A stretch of DNA of 64,000 nucleotides from Achromobacter animicus (GCF_902859585.1 NZ_CADIJM010000019.1:1-64000); one strand, 5' to 3'; numbered from the stretch's first letter, positions 7,573-16,104 are shown. The notes: generated by a model from the sequence alone, not told the origin. Program-made: numbers and translations.

Positions 7573-8112
7573 CTATCGGCGCGGGATGCGGCGCTGGTAT
7601 TCCGCTTCCCAGGCGGCGTTGGCCGACCAGAAGGGGCCCGGATCGCGTCCGGCCAGACGGGCTGCCAGCACGTTCAAGTGCGTGTGCCAACCGCCCGCCA
7701 CGTCCACCATGTCATCCCGCGTGGCGAGCTTGCGATGCGTAAGCACCAGCCGCGCGCCGTCGTCTTCAGGGGACACTTCGAAGGTCACTTCGGACGGGGC
7801 GCCCGCCGAGCCGCCCCAGGTGTAACTGAGCACGTGCGGCGGTTCACACCGGGTGATCAGGCCCTGCGTGGTCAGGCCTTCCTCGTAGGGCTTGTAGGCC
7901 TCGGGCGTCGGTTCGCGCACGGAGGACAGGTCGGCATGCAGGAACCGCAGGGTGACGCCGCCGCCCTCCATCAGGTCCATGTCGCCGAATGCCAGCCACT
8001 GGCCGCGCTTGTCGGATTCCGTCAGCCAGGCCCACACCTCCTGCACGCTCGCAGGCAGCCTGCGCGTGAATTGCAAGGTGGTCGGGTCCAGTACGACGCC
8101 GTAGTCGCTCAT
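7573..8112 (-). CDS. SRPBCC (AHSA1/START-like) family protein
   Basis: A 179-residue soluble protein of the SRPBCC fold, which forms a deep hydrophobic ligand cavity. Evidence is the N-terminal pattern TRRLPASVQEVWAWLTE, a middle HVLSYTWGG strand and the C-terminal VAGGWHTHLNVLAARL helix typical of AHSA1-type members. Such proteins often act with ArsR regulators or as small-molecule binding enzymes, but no regulator is next to it. The gene GFA follows upstream on the same strand with about 36 bp between them, so the two may form a small operon. Ligand unknown. Confidence 0.85.
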   Translation of the reverse strand: MSDYGVVLDPTTLQFTRRLPASVQEVWAWLTESDKRGQWLAFGDMDLMEGGGVTLRFLHADLSSVREPTPEAYKPYEEGLTTQGLITRCEPPHVLSYTWGGSAGAPSEVTFEVSPEDDGARLVLTHRKLATRDDMVDVAGGWHTHLNVLAARLAGRDPGPFWSANAAWEAEYQRRIPRR

Positions 8113-8148
8113 ATCAGTCTCCTGTGAAGTCCGGAGCCGGACGTGGGT

Positions 8149-8601
8149 TCATCTTCCGTGCGAAAAGGTCAGCGGCGATACCTGCGGCTCGTGCTCCGGG
8201 GCGTCGTCCATGGCGCCGGGGTGCTGGGGCAGTGCGTCCGTGATGTCGTGCCAGGGAGCCTTGCTGGCGACGTGGTAATGCGCCAGGGGCTTGACGCCCG
8301 GATCGTCGTCCAGCGCGCCGAGCGGCAGGCCGTAGACGTCGGGCGTCTGGTCAAAGCGGCTGAGCAGCGGTGTGCCGCAAGCCTCGCAGAAACCCCGGTA
8401 ATTGCCGGGCGACGACGCGTACCAGGTCACGTGGTCTTCGCCCTGTGTCCAGGCGAAATCCTTCGACTGGACCGTCGCTCGGCTGCGGAAGGCCGCGCCG
8501 TGCGTCTTGCGGCACATCACGCAATGGCAGTTGAGGGCATCGGTGAGCGGACCGTTGATCTCGTAGGCAACGCGGCCGCAGAGGCAGGAACCTTTGATCA
8601 T
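8149..8601 (-). CDS. GFA/CENP-V family zinc protein
   Basis: A 150-residue member of the GFA (glutathione-dependent formaldehyde-activating enzyme-like) family. The zinc-binding cysteines are complete: CLCG at residues 6-9, NCHCVMC in the middle, and CEACGTPL further on. These proteins bind structural zinc and possibly glutathione adducts; the real substrate of most members is unknown. It is likely co-transcribed with the SRPBCC gene downstream. A second family member is at 18391-18843. Confidence 0.88.
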   Translation of the reverse strand: MIKGSCLCGRVAYEINGPLTDALNCHCVMCRKTHGAAFRSRATVQSKDFAWTQGEDHVTWYASSPGNYRGFCEACGTPLLSRFDQTPDVYGLPLGALDDDPGVKPLAHYHVASKAPWHDITDALPQHPGAMDDAPEHEPQVSPLTFSHGR

Positions 8602-8699
8602 GATGAGCGCCAGGCAATGGGGGAAATAGGTCCAATATACCTGCGGCGCCGTCCCGCGACTTCGGCATTTGTGACAGATGTCTTTCAGATCGTTGCCGG

Positions 8700-8840
8700 G
8701 GCGGGCGTTTCCCGGGGCGGGCCTTTCCCGCGGCGGGCGATTCCCGCGGCGGACGATTCCGAGGCGGGCGTTTCCGAGGCGGGCGTTTCCGAGGCGGGAG
8801 TTGCTGACGGCGGAAGTTTCCGACGGCGGGCGTCGGCGGC
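8700..8840. repeat. Minisatellite, 15-16 bp unit, about nine copies
   Basis: Nine tandem copies of a GGCGGGCGTTTCCGA-like unit begin at 8700, 8716, 8732, 8748, 8763, 8778, 8793, 8809 and 8825. The period is 15-16 bp; the copies at 8763 and 8778 are identical and the others diverge by 1-4 bases. The array fills most of the 276 bp gap between the GFA and GAF genes. It is non-coding as far as I can judge. Confidence 0.85.
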
Positions 8841-8877
8841 AGATACCGTAACGTTCACGGCATCCGCGCCTCCCCCT

Positions 8878-9384
8878 TCACGCCGCCCGTTGCAGCGCCT
8901 GGAACGCCGGCAGCGCCAGCAGACCCGCCACGCGCGCCGCGTGAATGTCTTCGTCCGACACCGCCGGGCGCGGCATCAGGAAGTTGACCGTGCCCAGGCA
9001 CACGCCGTCATACGCGACCGGCACGTTGATGACCGATTGCAGTCCCAGGCTGCGGATCGCATCGTGGTCGTTGAAGAATTCGCGGATGGCCGCCTCTCCC
9101 TCGCCCACGAACACCCGCTGTTCCAGCAACACCTGCCGGCCCCATGCCGTGCCGGTCTTGTCCTTGCTGCCGCCCGGCGGGTACGCCTGCGGGTTCGAAC
9201 TGTACAGGCGCACCACGCGCATGGCGTCGGCATCGTAGCGATTCACGGTGCACAACGCGTGCGCCAGGTGCAGGCGCGCATAGTCGTCGATTGCCTGGAA
9301 GGCGGCGGCCGGCAGGCCGTCCGCGTAGGCGCGGGCGATGGCCTGCACGCCGGCCAGCGCCGGGCTGGGAGATGCGTCCGTCAT
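8878..9384 (-). CDS. GAF domain protein
   Basis: A 168-residue protein made almost entirely of one GAF domain (small-molecule sensing fold). The core runs from about residue 40 to 160 and includes LGLQSVINVPVAYDGVCLGTVNFL, the conserved beta-strand pair of the fold. It has no output domain, so it may be a stand-alone sensor or a free-methionine-sulfoxide-reductase-like enzyme, although I do not see that enzyme's cysteine set. Its ATG overlaps the stop of the upstream bug gene as ATGA, so it is the last gene of the ggt-bug-gaf operon. Ligand unknown. Confidence 0.85.
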   Translation of the reverse strand: MTDASPSPALAGVQAIARAYADGLPAAAFQAIDDYARLHLAHALCTVNRYDADAMRVVRLYSSNPQAYPPGGSKDKTGTAWGRQVLLEQRVFVGEGEAAIREFFNDHDAIRSLGLQSVINVPVAYDGVCLGTVNFLMPRPAVSDEDIHAARVAGLLALPAFQALQRAA

Positions 9385-10355
9385 TCCGCCGTGATTCCCA
9401 GTTCTTTGATCAGCTTGCCGTACTTGTCGGCATCGCGCGCCAGGATCTGGCCGAACTGCTCGGGCGTGGTTTCGGTCAGCAGCACGCCCATGTCGCCCAT
9501 TTTCTTGATGACGTCGGGCCGCTTGAGGATCACGTTGATCTCGCGGTTCAGCCTGGCAGCCAGTTCCGGCGGCATGCCGGCCGGACCGAATGCGCCGTAC
9601 CAGACCGCCAGCTCATACCCCGGCAGCGTTTCGGCCACGGTGGGCACGTCGGGCAGCAGCGGCGAGCGTTGTTCCTCGGTGACGGCCAGCAGCTTGAGCT
9701 TGCCCGACTGCACGTGCGGCAGCGTCTGCGTGCCGGCGCTGAACAGCACCTGCGTGCGGCCTGCCACGGTATCCAGAACCGCAGGCGCACCGCCGCGATA
9801 CGGGATGTGCATCATCTTCACGCCGGCGGCCTTTTCGAAGAGCACCGCGCTCAGGTGGTTGGTCGAGCCCTGGCCCGCCGAGGCATACGCCACGGTGTCG
9901 GGATTGGCCTTCGCGTACGCGATGAATTCCTTCAGGTTGGATGCCGGCACCGACGGATGCACCACCATCGTGTTGGTCACAAGGGCCAGCTCGGCGATGG
10001 GCGTAAAGTCCTTCACGCCGTCGAACGGCATGTTGGAATAGAGCGCCTGGTTCATCGTGTGCGTGCTCATCGAGCCCACCAGCAGCGTGTAGCCGTCCGG
10101 CTTGGCGCGCGCGACGAAGGCCGTGCCGATGTTGCCCGATGCGCCCGAGCGGTTCTCGACAATGACCGGCTGGCCCAGCGATTGCGTCAGGCCTTCGGAC
10201 AGCACGCGCGCCAGGATGTCTGTGGAGCCGCCGGCGGCCCACGGCACGACCAGCGTGATGGGCTTTTCGGGCCAGGCGGCGTGCGATAGGGCGGGCGCGG
10301 CCATCGCCAGGCCCAGCGCGAACGTGCGCAGCAGTCGTTTGAAGTGCAGTGTCAT
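9381..10355 (-). CDS. Bug-type periplasmic solute-binding protein
   Basis: A 324-residue tripartite-tricarboxylate-transporter receptor of the Bug family, which is hugely expanded in Bordetella and Achromobacter. A signal peptide (residues 1-27, ending SHAA) precedes the family signature WPEKPITLVVPWAAGGSTD. The remaining sequence keeps the two-lobed fold with the ENRSGASGNIG and IPYRGGAPA segments. Ligands of the family are usually carboxylates or amino acids. No tctAB membrane genes are nearby, as is normal for orphan Bugs. It sits between the ggt-like gene and the GAF gene in one operon, so its ligand may be a gamma-glutamyl compound or its product. Confidence 0.92.
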   Translation of the reverse strand: MTLHFKRLLRTFALGLAMAAPALSHAAWPEKPITLVVPWAAGGSTDILARVLSEGLTQSLGQPVIVENRSGASGNIGTAFVARAKPDGYTLLVGSMSTHTMNQALYSNMPFDGVKDFTPIAELALVTNTMVVHPSVPASNLKEFIAYAKANPDTVAYASAGQGSTNHLSAVLFEKAAGVKMMHIPYRGGAPAVLDTVAGRTQVLFSAGTQTLPHVQSGKLKLLAVTEEQRSPLLPDVPTVAETLPGYELAVWYGAFGPAGMPPELAARLNREINVILKRPDVIKKMGDMGVLLTETTPEQFGQILARDADKYGKLIKELGITAE

Positions 10356-10412
10356 GGTGTTTACCCCTTGCGTTGTGTCCGGCTTCTGAGAGCCGGTCGT
10401 ATGAAAATCGAT

Positions 10413-12248
10413 TCAGCGGCCGACGGCGTATCCCTGCATTCCGCGGGGATTGGCCGCCGCGCGCAGCAGCATCTGTCCGCCCGCGGCCGGCTCGCGCGTG
10501 CAGGCGCTGATGCGGCCTTCGGACCAGTCCGGCCCGACCTTGACGTCGTGGCCGGCGGCGCGCAGCGCGTCCAGCGTGGCGTCGGGCATGCGCGATTCCA
10601 CCGTCAGCCGGTTCAGCGTCTGCGAACGCGGCCAGAACGAGCCGGGAAAGTGATCAATGTGCCAGGACGGCGCGTCGATGGCCGCCTGCAGGTTCATGCC
10701 CATGGCATGGCGCAGAAAGAATGCGACGGTCCATTGGTCCTGCTGGTCGCCGCCGGGCGTGCCGAATGCCATGTACGGCAGCCCGTCGCGCAGCGCCAGG
10801 CCGGGCGACAGCGTGGTGCAGGGACGCTTGCCCGGCTGCAACTGGCCCGGCACGCCGTCGTCCAGCCAGGTCATCTGCAGACGGGTCGTCAGCGAAAAGC
10901 CCAGCTCGGGCACGACGGGGCTGGACGACAGCCAGCCGCCCGATGGCGTGGCGGCCACCATGTTGCCGTCGCGGTCGATGACGTCGATCTGGCAGGTGTC
11001 GCCCACGAACAGTTCGCGCGTCGCCCATTCCGAGACGGGCGGCAACGCGGCAAAGGTCGGTTCGCCCACGCCGTAGCGCGTGTCCGACGCGGCCAGCGTG
11101 CGGATCGCGGCATCCAGGTCGGGCAGGCGCGGCGCAAGTCCGCCGGGACTGCCGGGCTGCAGCGTGGCCGAGGCGCGTTCGCCGATGCCGGCGGCGCGCG
11201 CTCGCGCATAGTCGTCGCTGAGCAGGGCCGCGAGCGGCACCTGGACGTGATCGGGATCGCCATACCAGGCGGTGCGGTCGGCGAACGCCAGCTTGGCGGC
11301 CTCGGCGACGCGGTGCACGAACTGCGGCGACAGCGGGTCCAGTTTGTCGACGTCCAGATGGCGCAGCAGCGCGAGCTGTTGCAGGTGCACCGGCCCTTGC
11401 GACCACACACCGCATTTGGCCACCGTGTAGCGGCCATATTGCGTGGTCAGCGGTTCGTCGTACGTGGCGCGCCAGTCGGCCAGGTCCGATTTGCGCAGCA
11501 GCCCGGGGTTGCGCTGCCCTGTGGTGTCGAGCACGGCCTCGTTCGTATAGAAGCTGTCGATGGCGTCGGCCACGAAACCGCGATACCAGACGTCGAGCGC
11601 GGCGTCGATGCGGCCGCGCCGGTCGGTGCTGGCGGCGTGCGCTTCATCAAGAATGCGGGTGTAGGTGGCCGCGATGGCGGGCGTGCGGAACAGCGCGTCG
11701 GGGGCGGGCACGCGGCCGCCCGGCAGCCAGACGTCGCCCGAGCTTTTCCATTCGTCGCGGAACAGCGCCTGCACCGCCAGAATCGCCTGCGAGATCCGCG
11801 GCACCAGCGGAAATCCGTCGCGCGCATAGCCGATGGCCGGCTGCAGCACGTCGGCCAGCTCCCACGTGCCGTAGTCGCGCAGCAGCGTCAGCCAGGCGCC
11901 GAACGCGCCGGGCACCGTCGCCGGCAGCAGGCCGATTCCCGGCACCAGGTCCAGCCCCATCTTGCGAAAGTACGTCGGCGTCGCCAGCGCGGGCGCCGGG
12001 CCCTGTCCGCACAGCGCGCGCATGCGTTGCTCGCGCTCGCTCCAGAACAGGATGGGGACTTCGCCGCCCGGCCCGTTCAGGTGCGGTTCGACAATCTGCA
12101 GCACAAAACCGCCGGCCACGGCGGCGTCGTAGGCATTGCCGCCGCGTTCCAGCACGCTCATGGCTACTTGCGATGCCAGCCAGTGCGTGGACGACACCAC
12201 GCCGAACGTGCCGCGTATTTCAGGTCGGGTGGTGAAGGACGGATTCAT
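10413..12248 (-). CDS. Gamma-glutamyltransferase family Ntn-hydrolase
   Basis: About 611 residues from the ATG at 12248. The N-terminal half shows the family pattern GNAYDAAVAGGFVLQIVEPHLNGPGG. The likely self-cleavage nucleophile is Thr418 in the GDTCQIDVIDRDGNM segment, followed by ATPSGGWLSSSP and a PCTTLSPGLAL loop. No signal peptide is visible, unlike classic periplasmic Ggt, which points to a cytoplasmic YwrD-like or amide-hydrolysing relative. An in-frame start further upstream would add about 50 non-family residues and run into the shared promoter, so I prefer 12248. It is the first gene of the operon with bug and gaf and is divergent from a LysR gene. Confidence 0.88.
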   Translation of the reverse strand: MNPSFTTRPEIRGTFGVVSSTHWLASQVAMSVLERGGNAYDAAVAGGFVLQIVEPHLNGPGGEVPILFWSEREQRMRALCGQGPAPALATPTYFRKMGLDLVPGIGLLPATVPGAFGAWLTLLRDYGTWELADVLQPAIGYARDGFPLVPRISQAILAVQALFRDEWKSSGDVWLPGGRVPAPDALFRTPAIAATYTRILDEAHAASTDRRGRIDAALDVWYRGFVADAIDSFYTNEAVLDTTGQRNPGLLRKSDLADWRATYDEPLTTQYGRYTVAKCGVWSQGPVHLQQLALLRHLDVDKLDPLSPQFVHRVAEAAKLAFADRTAWYGDPDHVQVPLAALLSDDYARARAAGIGERASATLQPGSPGGLAPRLPDLDAAIRTLAASDTRYGVGEPTFAALPPVSEWATRELFVGDTCQIDVIDRDGNMVAATPSGGWLSSSPVVPELGFSLTTRLQMTWLDDGVPGQLQPGKRPCTTLSPGLALRDGLPYMAFGTPGGDQQDQWTVAFFLRHAMGMNLQAAIDAPSWHIDHFPGSFWPRSQTLNRLTVESRMPDATLDALRAAGHDVKVGPDWSEGRISACTREPAAGGQMLLRAAANPRGMQGYAVGR

Positions 12249-12299
12249 CGGGCGGTTCCCGCAAGACTGAAGAGGATGCAAGCAGTATAGGTGCCTGAA

Positions 12300-12347
12300 A
12301 TAACTGGTTTTATCTTTGTTGGCATAATTGCATAACCAGACGGTTAT
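12300..12347. promoter_or_regulatory. Operator-like palindromes between ggt-like gene and LysR gene
   Basis: In the 112 bp divergent gap, ATAACC-AGAC-GGTTAT (12332-12347) is a perfect interrupted palindrome. A related imperfect copy, ATAACTGGTTTTAT, begins at 12300, 32 bp away or about three helical turns. Two such half-related sites between a LysR gene and its divergent target are the usual arrangement for LysR activation and autorepression. Confidence 0.6.
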
Positions 12348-12360
12348 AGAGAAAACTGCC

Positions 12361-13329
12361 ATGAGCCCGGATGCCGTCCGTCTTGCCAACCGACTCAAGC
12401 ACCGTCATCTGACGCTGCTGGTCAACATCGACCGCCTTAAATCGCTGACGCGGGTCGCCGCGCAGACCGGCATCAGTCAACCTGCGGTCACCAAGGCGCT
12501 GGCCGAAATGGAGGACATCTTTGGCGCGCCGCTGTTCTTGCGCACCGGCAGCGGCCTGCAGCCCACCGCGCTGGGCAATCTGGCGCTGGTGCGCGCGCGG
12601 CACATGCTCAGTGACCTGGATCTATGGGAGCGCGAGGTCGAGGCGCTGCATGCCGGACGGTCGGCGCATCTGCACGTGGGGGTGGTGCCGTACGTGTCCA
12701 GCGCCTTGCTGACCGCCGCCATCAGCCGCCTGCATCAGCGCCACGGCGTGACGCTGAGCCTGCACCGCGCCACGACGGATCACCTGGTGCCGATGCTGCG
12801 CCAGCACGAACTGGACTGCATCATCAGCCGCGCCACGTCCACGGTGATGCACGAAGACCTGATGCATCGCGTGCTGTATCGCCAGCGGCCCCGTCTTATA
12901 GCGCATGGCAGGCTGGCCCAGCGGCTGGCGCGGCGCAAGCCGGACTGGGCTGCCGTCGCGGCCTTGGACTGGGTGCTGCCGGCGGCCAACACGCCGACGC
13001 GGCAATTGATCGTGGAGCATTTCATCCGCGCCGGGCTGCAGCCGCCGTCGCCGGTGCTGGAGGCCTACTCCACGGACGTGATCGAGGGCATCCTGTCGCT
13101 GAACGAGTCGTCGATCTCGGTGGTGCCCGAGGACATCGCGCGCGAACTGTGCCAGCGCGGCAGGCTGGGCATGGTGCCATGGGATTTCGGCTGGGAGCTG
13201 CCGCCGATCAACCTGATCCGGCGCAAGCGGGAACAGGCGCTGACGGCGGAATCACAGTTTTCCGACATTCTGCTGGACCTGTGCGCGAATGCGGCGGCGC
13301 CTGCGCAGGCGGGAGACGAGGGCAGATAA
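12361..13329 (+). CDS. LysR family transcriptional regulator
   Basis: About 322 residues from the ATG at 12361. A winged helix-turn-helix occupies residues 8-70 (LTRVAAQTGISQPAVTKALAEMEDIFGAPLF) and is followed by a periplasmic-binding-protein-like effector domain (HLHVGVVPYVSSALL onwards). It is transcribed divergently from the ggt-bug-gaf operon across a gap with two palindromes, so it most likely controls that operon. It resembles the GbpR/CbbR-like branch in which the helix-turn-helix is preceded by a basic LKHRHLTLLV stretch. Effector unknown. Confidence 0.92.
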   Translation: MSPDAVRLANRLKHRHLTLLVNIDRLKSLTRVAAQTGISQPAVTKALAEMEDIFGAPLFLRTGSGLQPTALGNLALVRARHMLSDLDLWEREVEALHAGRSAHLHVGVVPYVSSALLTAAISRLHQRHGVTLSLHRATTDHLVPMLRQHELDCIISRATSTVMHEDLMHRVLYRQRPRLIAHGRLAQRLARRKPDWAAVAALDWVLPAANTPTRQLIVEHFIRAGLQPPSPVLEAYSTDVIEGILSLNESSISVVPEDIARELCQRGRLGMVPWDFGWELPPINLIRRKREQALTAESQFSDILLDLCANAAAPAQAGDEGR

Positions 13330-13515
13330 CGCCAGGGGCGGTCCGCGCCTTGCCCCGCGCCGGTCTGGCAAGACGTGCGCATGTCCTAGGCGCAAAAACG
13401 TCGCTTCCCGCCACAGACGCAGGAGCCGGCATCTGGTTAAATGGCTGAAAGGTCTCACGGCCTAGGGCAAGCCGCTGCCTTTTCCGGCTTGCCGTTTCAA
13501 TTTACGGAGCCCCCG

Positions 13516-13950
13516 ATGGCACGATTCAATTTCACCCAGGACCTCGAAGAACCCGATCTGTGGGCGGCGGAAAACGTCCCCGCCGGAGAGGGTCGGCCCC
13601 CCATTCACGTCATGATCCAGACCGACGGCGAAGAGCCCCTTGCCGGCGCCTCCAAGGTGGTCAAGGCCATCATTGACAACCTGGACGAACAGATTCTTGC
13701 CGCGGCCGAGTTCCTCCTCGACAACTATTCGTACGAGCACTACAAAAAGCTGGGCATTGAAGACGACCAGCTCCTGGCCGAAGAAACCGCCGAAGCCATG
13801 GCCGAAAAAGCCGTGCTGCGCGCGCTGTGGCTGTTCGACGAAGACGGCGACGGCTACGAACTGTGGTTCACGCTGCCCTGGGATCCGGTGCACACCTACG
13901 ACGTGGAATTCGAAGACGGCGCGCCCGTGTCCTGCTCGGTTAATGACTGA
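13516..13950 (+). CDS. Acidic conserved-type protein of unknown function
   Basis: A 144-residue soluble, strongly acidic protein. The ATG at 13516 has a GGAG ribosome binding site about 10 bp upstream, while an ATG at 13441 would add unsupported residues. Acidic clusters are spread over the sequence (FNFTQDLEEPDLWAAE, DEQILAAAEFLLDNY, LFDEDGDGYELWFTLPW). The tail looks like a beta hairpin resembling DUF2004/DUF6985-type or immunity-like proteins, but I cannot assign a family. No toxin gene lies next to it. It converges with the secreted protein gene at 13996. Confidence 0.7.
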   Translation: MARFNFTQDLEEPDLWAAENVPAGEGRPPIHVMIQTDGEEPLAGASKVVKAIIDNLDEQILAAAEFLLDNYSYEHYKKLGIEDDQLLAEETAEAMAEKAVLRALWLFDEDGDGYELWFTLPWDPVHTYDVEFEDGAPVSCSVND

Positions 13951-13995
13951 TACCGCGCGACTGATACCGCTGCCGGGACACCGGGAGGGGCAGGC

Positions 13996-14382
13996 TCAGC
14001 GCGCCAGTTCGTATTTGGTCGCCAGCGTCTGCCCCAGCGATTCGTCGTACTTGTAGCGCACCTTCAAGGCCTTGCCGCGCATAATGTTGCGCGCGGCCAC
14101 GTTCTCCAGCACCACGTCGACGTCCTTGTTCACGAATTCGGCGCAGTCGGTGTCCGCTCGCTCGCCGTCCGGTATGTCGGCAGCCTTCACCTTCAGCTTG
14201 AACAGCACCTGTGTTAGTTCCGTGCCGTCGGTGCGGAATTGGCGGAAGGTGGTGGGAAACGTGGCAACGGTGCCGGCAAGGTCGCACGAAATGCGGGTCC
14301 AGCCATGCGCGGGGGGTACCGCCGCAAAAAGGCCGGCGGCAAGCGTGGCGGCAGCGGCCGCCCGGGTAGACAGAAGATTCAT
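13996..14382 (-). CDS. Small secreted protein of unknown function
   Basis: A 128-residue protein starting MNLLSTRAAAAATLAAG with a Sec signal peptide that ends near AHG (about residue 27). The mature part has two cysteines (ISCDLAG and ADTDCAEF) that could form one disulfide, and is otherwise beta-rich. I recognise no domain. The ATG at 14382 is the one that gives a signal peptide; longer in-frame starts give non-typical sequence. It follows the DAACS transporter gene on the same strand, but a terminator at 14493-14517 separates them. Confidence 0.65.
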   Translation of the reverse strand: MNLLSTRAAAAATLAAGLFAAVPPAHGWTRISCDLAGTVATFPTTFRQFRTDGTELTQVLFKLKVKAADIPDGERADTDCAEFVNKDVDVVLENVAARNIMRGKALKVRYKYDESLGQTLATKYELAR

Positions 14383-14492
14383 GGTGTGCGGGCCAGACGC
14401 GGCGACCATGCGCGCCGCGCCGGTACGTGGTCGAAATGGGCCTTTATGTTGCGCCCGGCCGCCCGCGCCGGTCAAGCGGGCGCCTCCCATGC

Positions 14493-14517
14493 AAAACGGG
14501 CCATTGCGGCCCGTTTT
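14493..14517 (-). terminator. Intrinsic terminator of the DAACS symporter gene
   Basis: AAAACGGGCC and GGCCCGTTTT form a perfect 10 bp stem with a 5 nt loop, directly beyond the stop codon at 14520-14522. The A and T ends make it usable in both directions. Confidence 0.8.
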
Positions 14518-14519
14518 AC

Positions 14520-15833
14520 TTATGCGTTCTGGCTGGCGGGCCGGCTGGGCGGCGCCTCGTTCGCAGCCTGCGCGGACGCGGCATCATCGGTGCCTTCTTC
14601 GCTGCCTTCTTCCTTGCCTTCCAGCTTGGCGATCACGGCCGTGGCCAGGCTATTGCCGACCACGTTCGTGGCGGTGCGGCCCATGTCGAAGAACTGGTCA
14701 ATGCCCATGATGAGCAGCAGGCCGGCTTCCGGCAAATGGAACATCGGCAGCGTCGCGGCCACGACGACCAGCGAGGCGCGCGCCACGCCGGCCATGCCCT
14801 TGCTGGTCACCATCAGCACCAGCAGCAGGGTCAGTTGCTGCGTGAAGCTCATCTCAATGTTGTAGGCCTGCGCGATGAACAGCACGGCGAACGACTGATA
14901 CATCATCGAGCCGTCCAGGTTGAACGAATAGCCCAGCGGCAGCACGAAGCCCGAGATGCGCTTGGACACGCCAAACCGCGACAGCGCCTCAATCGTCTTC
15001 GGATAGGCCGATTCGCTGCTCGCGGTCGAGAACGCCAGCAAGGTCGGTTCCTTGATGAGCCCGCCCAGGCGGAACGTGGACTTGCCCAGGAACAGGTAGC
15101 CGACGCCGAACAGAATGGCCCACAGCAGCGCCAGACCCAGGTAGAACTCGCCGATCAGCTTGCCGTAACTGACCAGCACGCCCAGGCCTTCGGTCGTGAT
15201 GGCGGCGGCCATGGCGGCGAACACGCCCAGCGGCGCAAAGCGCATCACATAGTCGGTCACGCGGAACATGATCTTGGCCAGTTCATCGATCATGTTGTAG
15301 ATGGTGTTGTGGCCCTTGCCGCGGATGAACGACAGCGCCGCGCCGAAGAACAGCGAGAACACCAGGATCTGCAGGATCTCGTTGTTGGCCATCGCTTCGG
15401 CAATGCTCTTGGGGAACACGTGCGCGATGAACGCCTTCAGCGTGAAATCGCCCGTCTTCAGGCCCGAAGTCACGCCCGCGTCCGGAATCGCCAGGTTCAT
15501 GTGCGCGCCGGGCTGGAAGATGTTGACCAGCGCCAGGCCCAGCAGCAGAGAAATCGCCGAGGCGGCGATAAACCAGATCATGGCGCGCATGCCGATGCGG
15601 CCCACCGCGCTGGCGTCGCTCATGCTGGCCAGGCCGGTCACCAGGGTGGCGAACACGAGCGGCGCGATGATCATCTTGATCATGCGCAGGAAGATGTCGG
15701 TGATCAGGCTGAAGTACGAGGCGATCTGCTTCGCCTCTTCCGGGGTCTGCGCGAACTTGTTGCAGACATAGCCCACCACGATGCCCAGCACCATGGCGAT
15801 GCCGATATAACGCGTCAGCTTCTTAGTGTTCAT
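14520..15833 (-). CDS. Dicarboxylate/amino acid:cation symporter (DAACS family)
   Basis: A 437-residue inner-membrane symporter of the GltP/DctA family that imports glutamate, aspartate or C4-dicarboxylates with protons or sodium. Family landmarks are the serine-rich hairpin STASSESAYPKT, the GYSFNLDGSMMYQ motif and the C-terminal NVVGNSLATAVIAKLEG. The C-terminus carries a soluble acidic, alanine-rich tail of about 35 residues. The gene stands alone with its own terminator. Glutamate/aspartate versus succinate/malate cannot be decided from what is visible. Confidence 0.92.
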   Translation of the reverse strand: MNTKKLTRYIGIAMVLGIVVGYVCNKFAQTPEEAKQIASYFSLITDIFLRMIKMIIAPLVFATLVTGLASMSDASAVGRIGMRAMIWFIAASAISLLLGLALVNIFQPGAHMNLAIPDAGVTSGLKTGDFTLKAFIAHVFPKSIAEAMANNEILQILVFSLFFGAALSFIRGKGHNTIYNMIDELAKIMFRVTDYVMRFAPLGVFAAMAAAITTEGLGVLVSYGKLIGEFYLGLALLWAILFGVGYLFLGKSTFRLGGLIKEPTLLAFSTASSESAYPKTIEALSRFGVSKRISGFVLPLGYSFNLDGSMMYQSFAVLFIAQAYNIEMSFTQQLTLLLVLMVTSKGMAGVARASLVVVAATLPMFHLPEAGLLLIMGIDQFFDMGRTATNVVGNSLATAVIAKLEGKEEGSEEGTDDAASAQAANEAPPSRPASQNA

Positions 15834-15980
15834 TTGAAAACGGGATAACGGGGAGCCGCCGCTTGGCCCAGAGGGCCAGGCCCGCCGGCATGAGGCGGGG
15901 CAGACGGTCCGGTGACGGACATGCCAGGGTCCAGGTGCTGCTCGGGTTAACCCTTGGGGCGCGATGTTAACGCCGTGAAC

Positions 15981-15998
15981 CTGACAGCCAGTTGTCAG
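15981..15998. promoter_or_regulatory. Operator-like palindrome upstream of the lactonase gene
   Basis: CTGACA and TGTCAG flank a 6 nt spacer in the gap between the symporter (minus) and the SMP-30 gene (plus). The arms extend imperfectly to GAA/TTC. It is about 110 bp upstream of the SMP-30 start and may bind a regulator of either gene. Confidence 0.45.
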
Positions 15999-16104
15999 TT
16001 CGGGGACAGATCAGCCGTGCCAGAATGCCCCTTCCGGCCTCGTCAGGAAGGCCGGGCGCCACCTGGGAACCAGCCCCGCGCGGGGCGACAAAGGAGACAA
16101 AGCA

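Noticed and set aside
8700-8840. A CRISPR array or phage attachment site
   Set aside because: Repeats are directly adjacent without unique spacers and no cas, integrase or phage gene lies near.
8143-10041. A 632-codon plus-strand frame that reads through the minisatellite as SEAGV repeats
   Set aside because: The repeat gives a periodic peptide, but the frame is antisense to the GFA, GAF and Bug genes and has no ribosome binding site or family similarity.
10344-12290. A 648-codon plus-strand frame opposite the ggt-like gene
   Set aside because: It is the antisense of a recognised enzyme with catalytic motifs; the frame has only low-complexity content.
12328-12360. An earlier in-frame start (12328) for the LysR gene
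   Set aside because: It would place the operator palindrome at 12332-12347 inside the coding region, and the extra residues (HNQTVIEKTA) are not part of the family.
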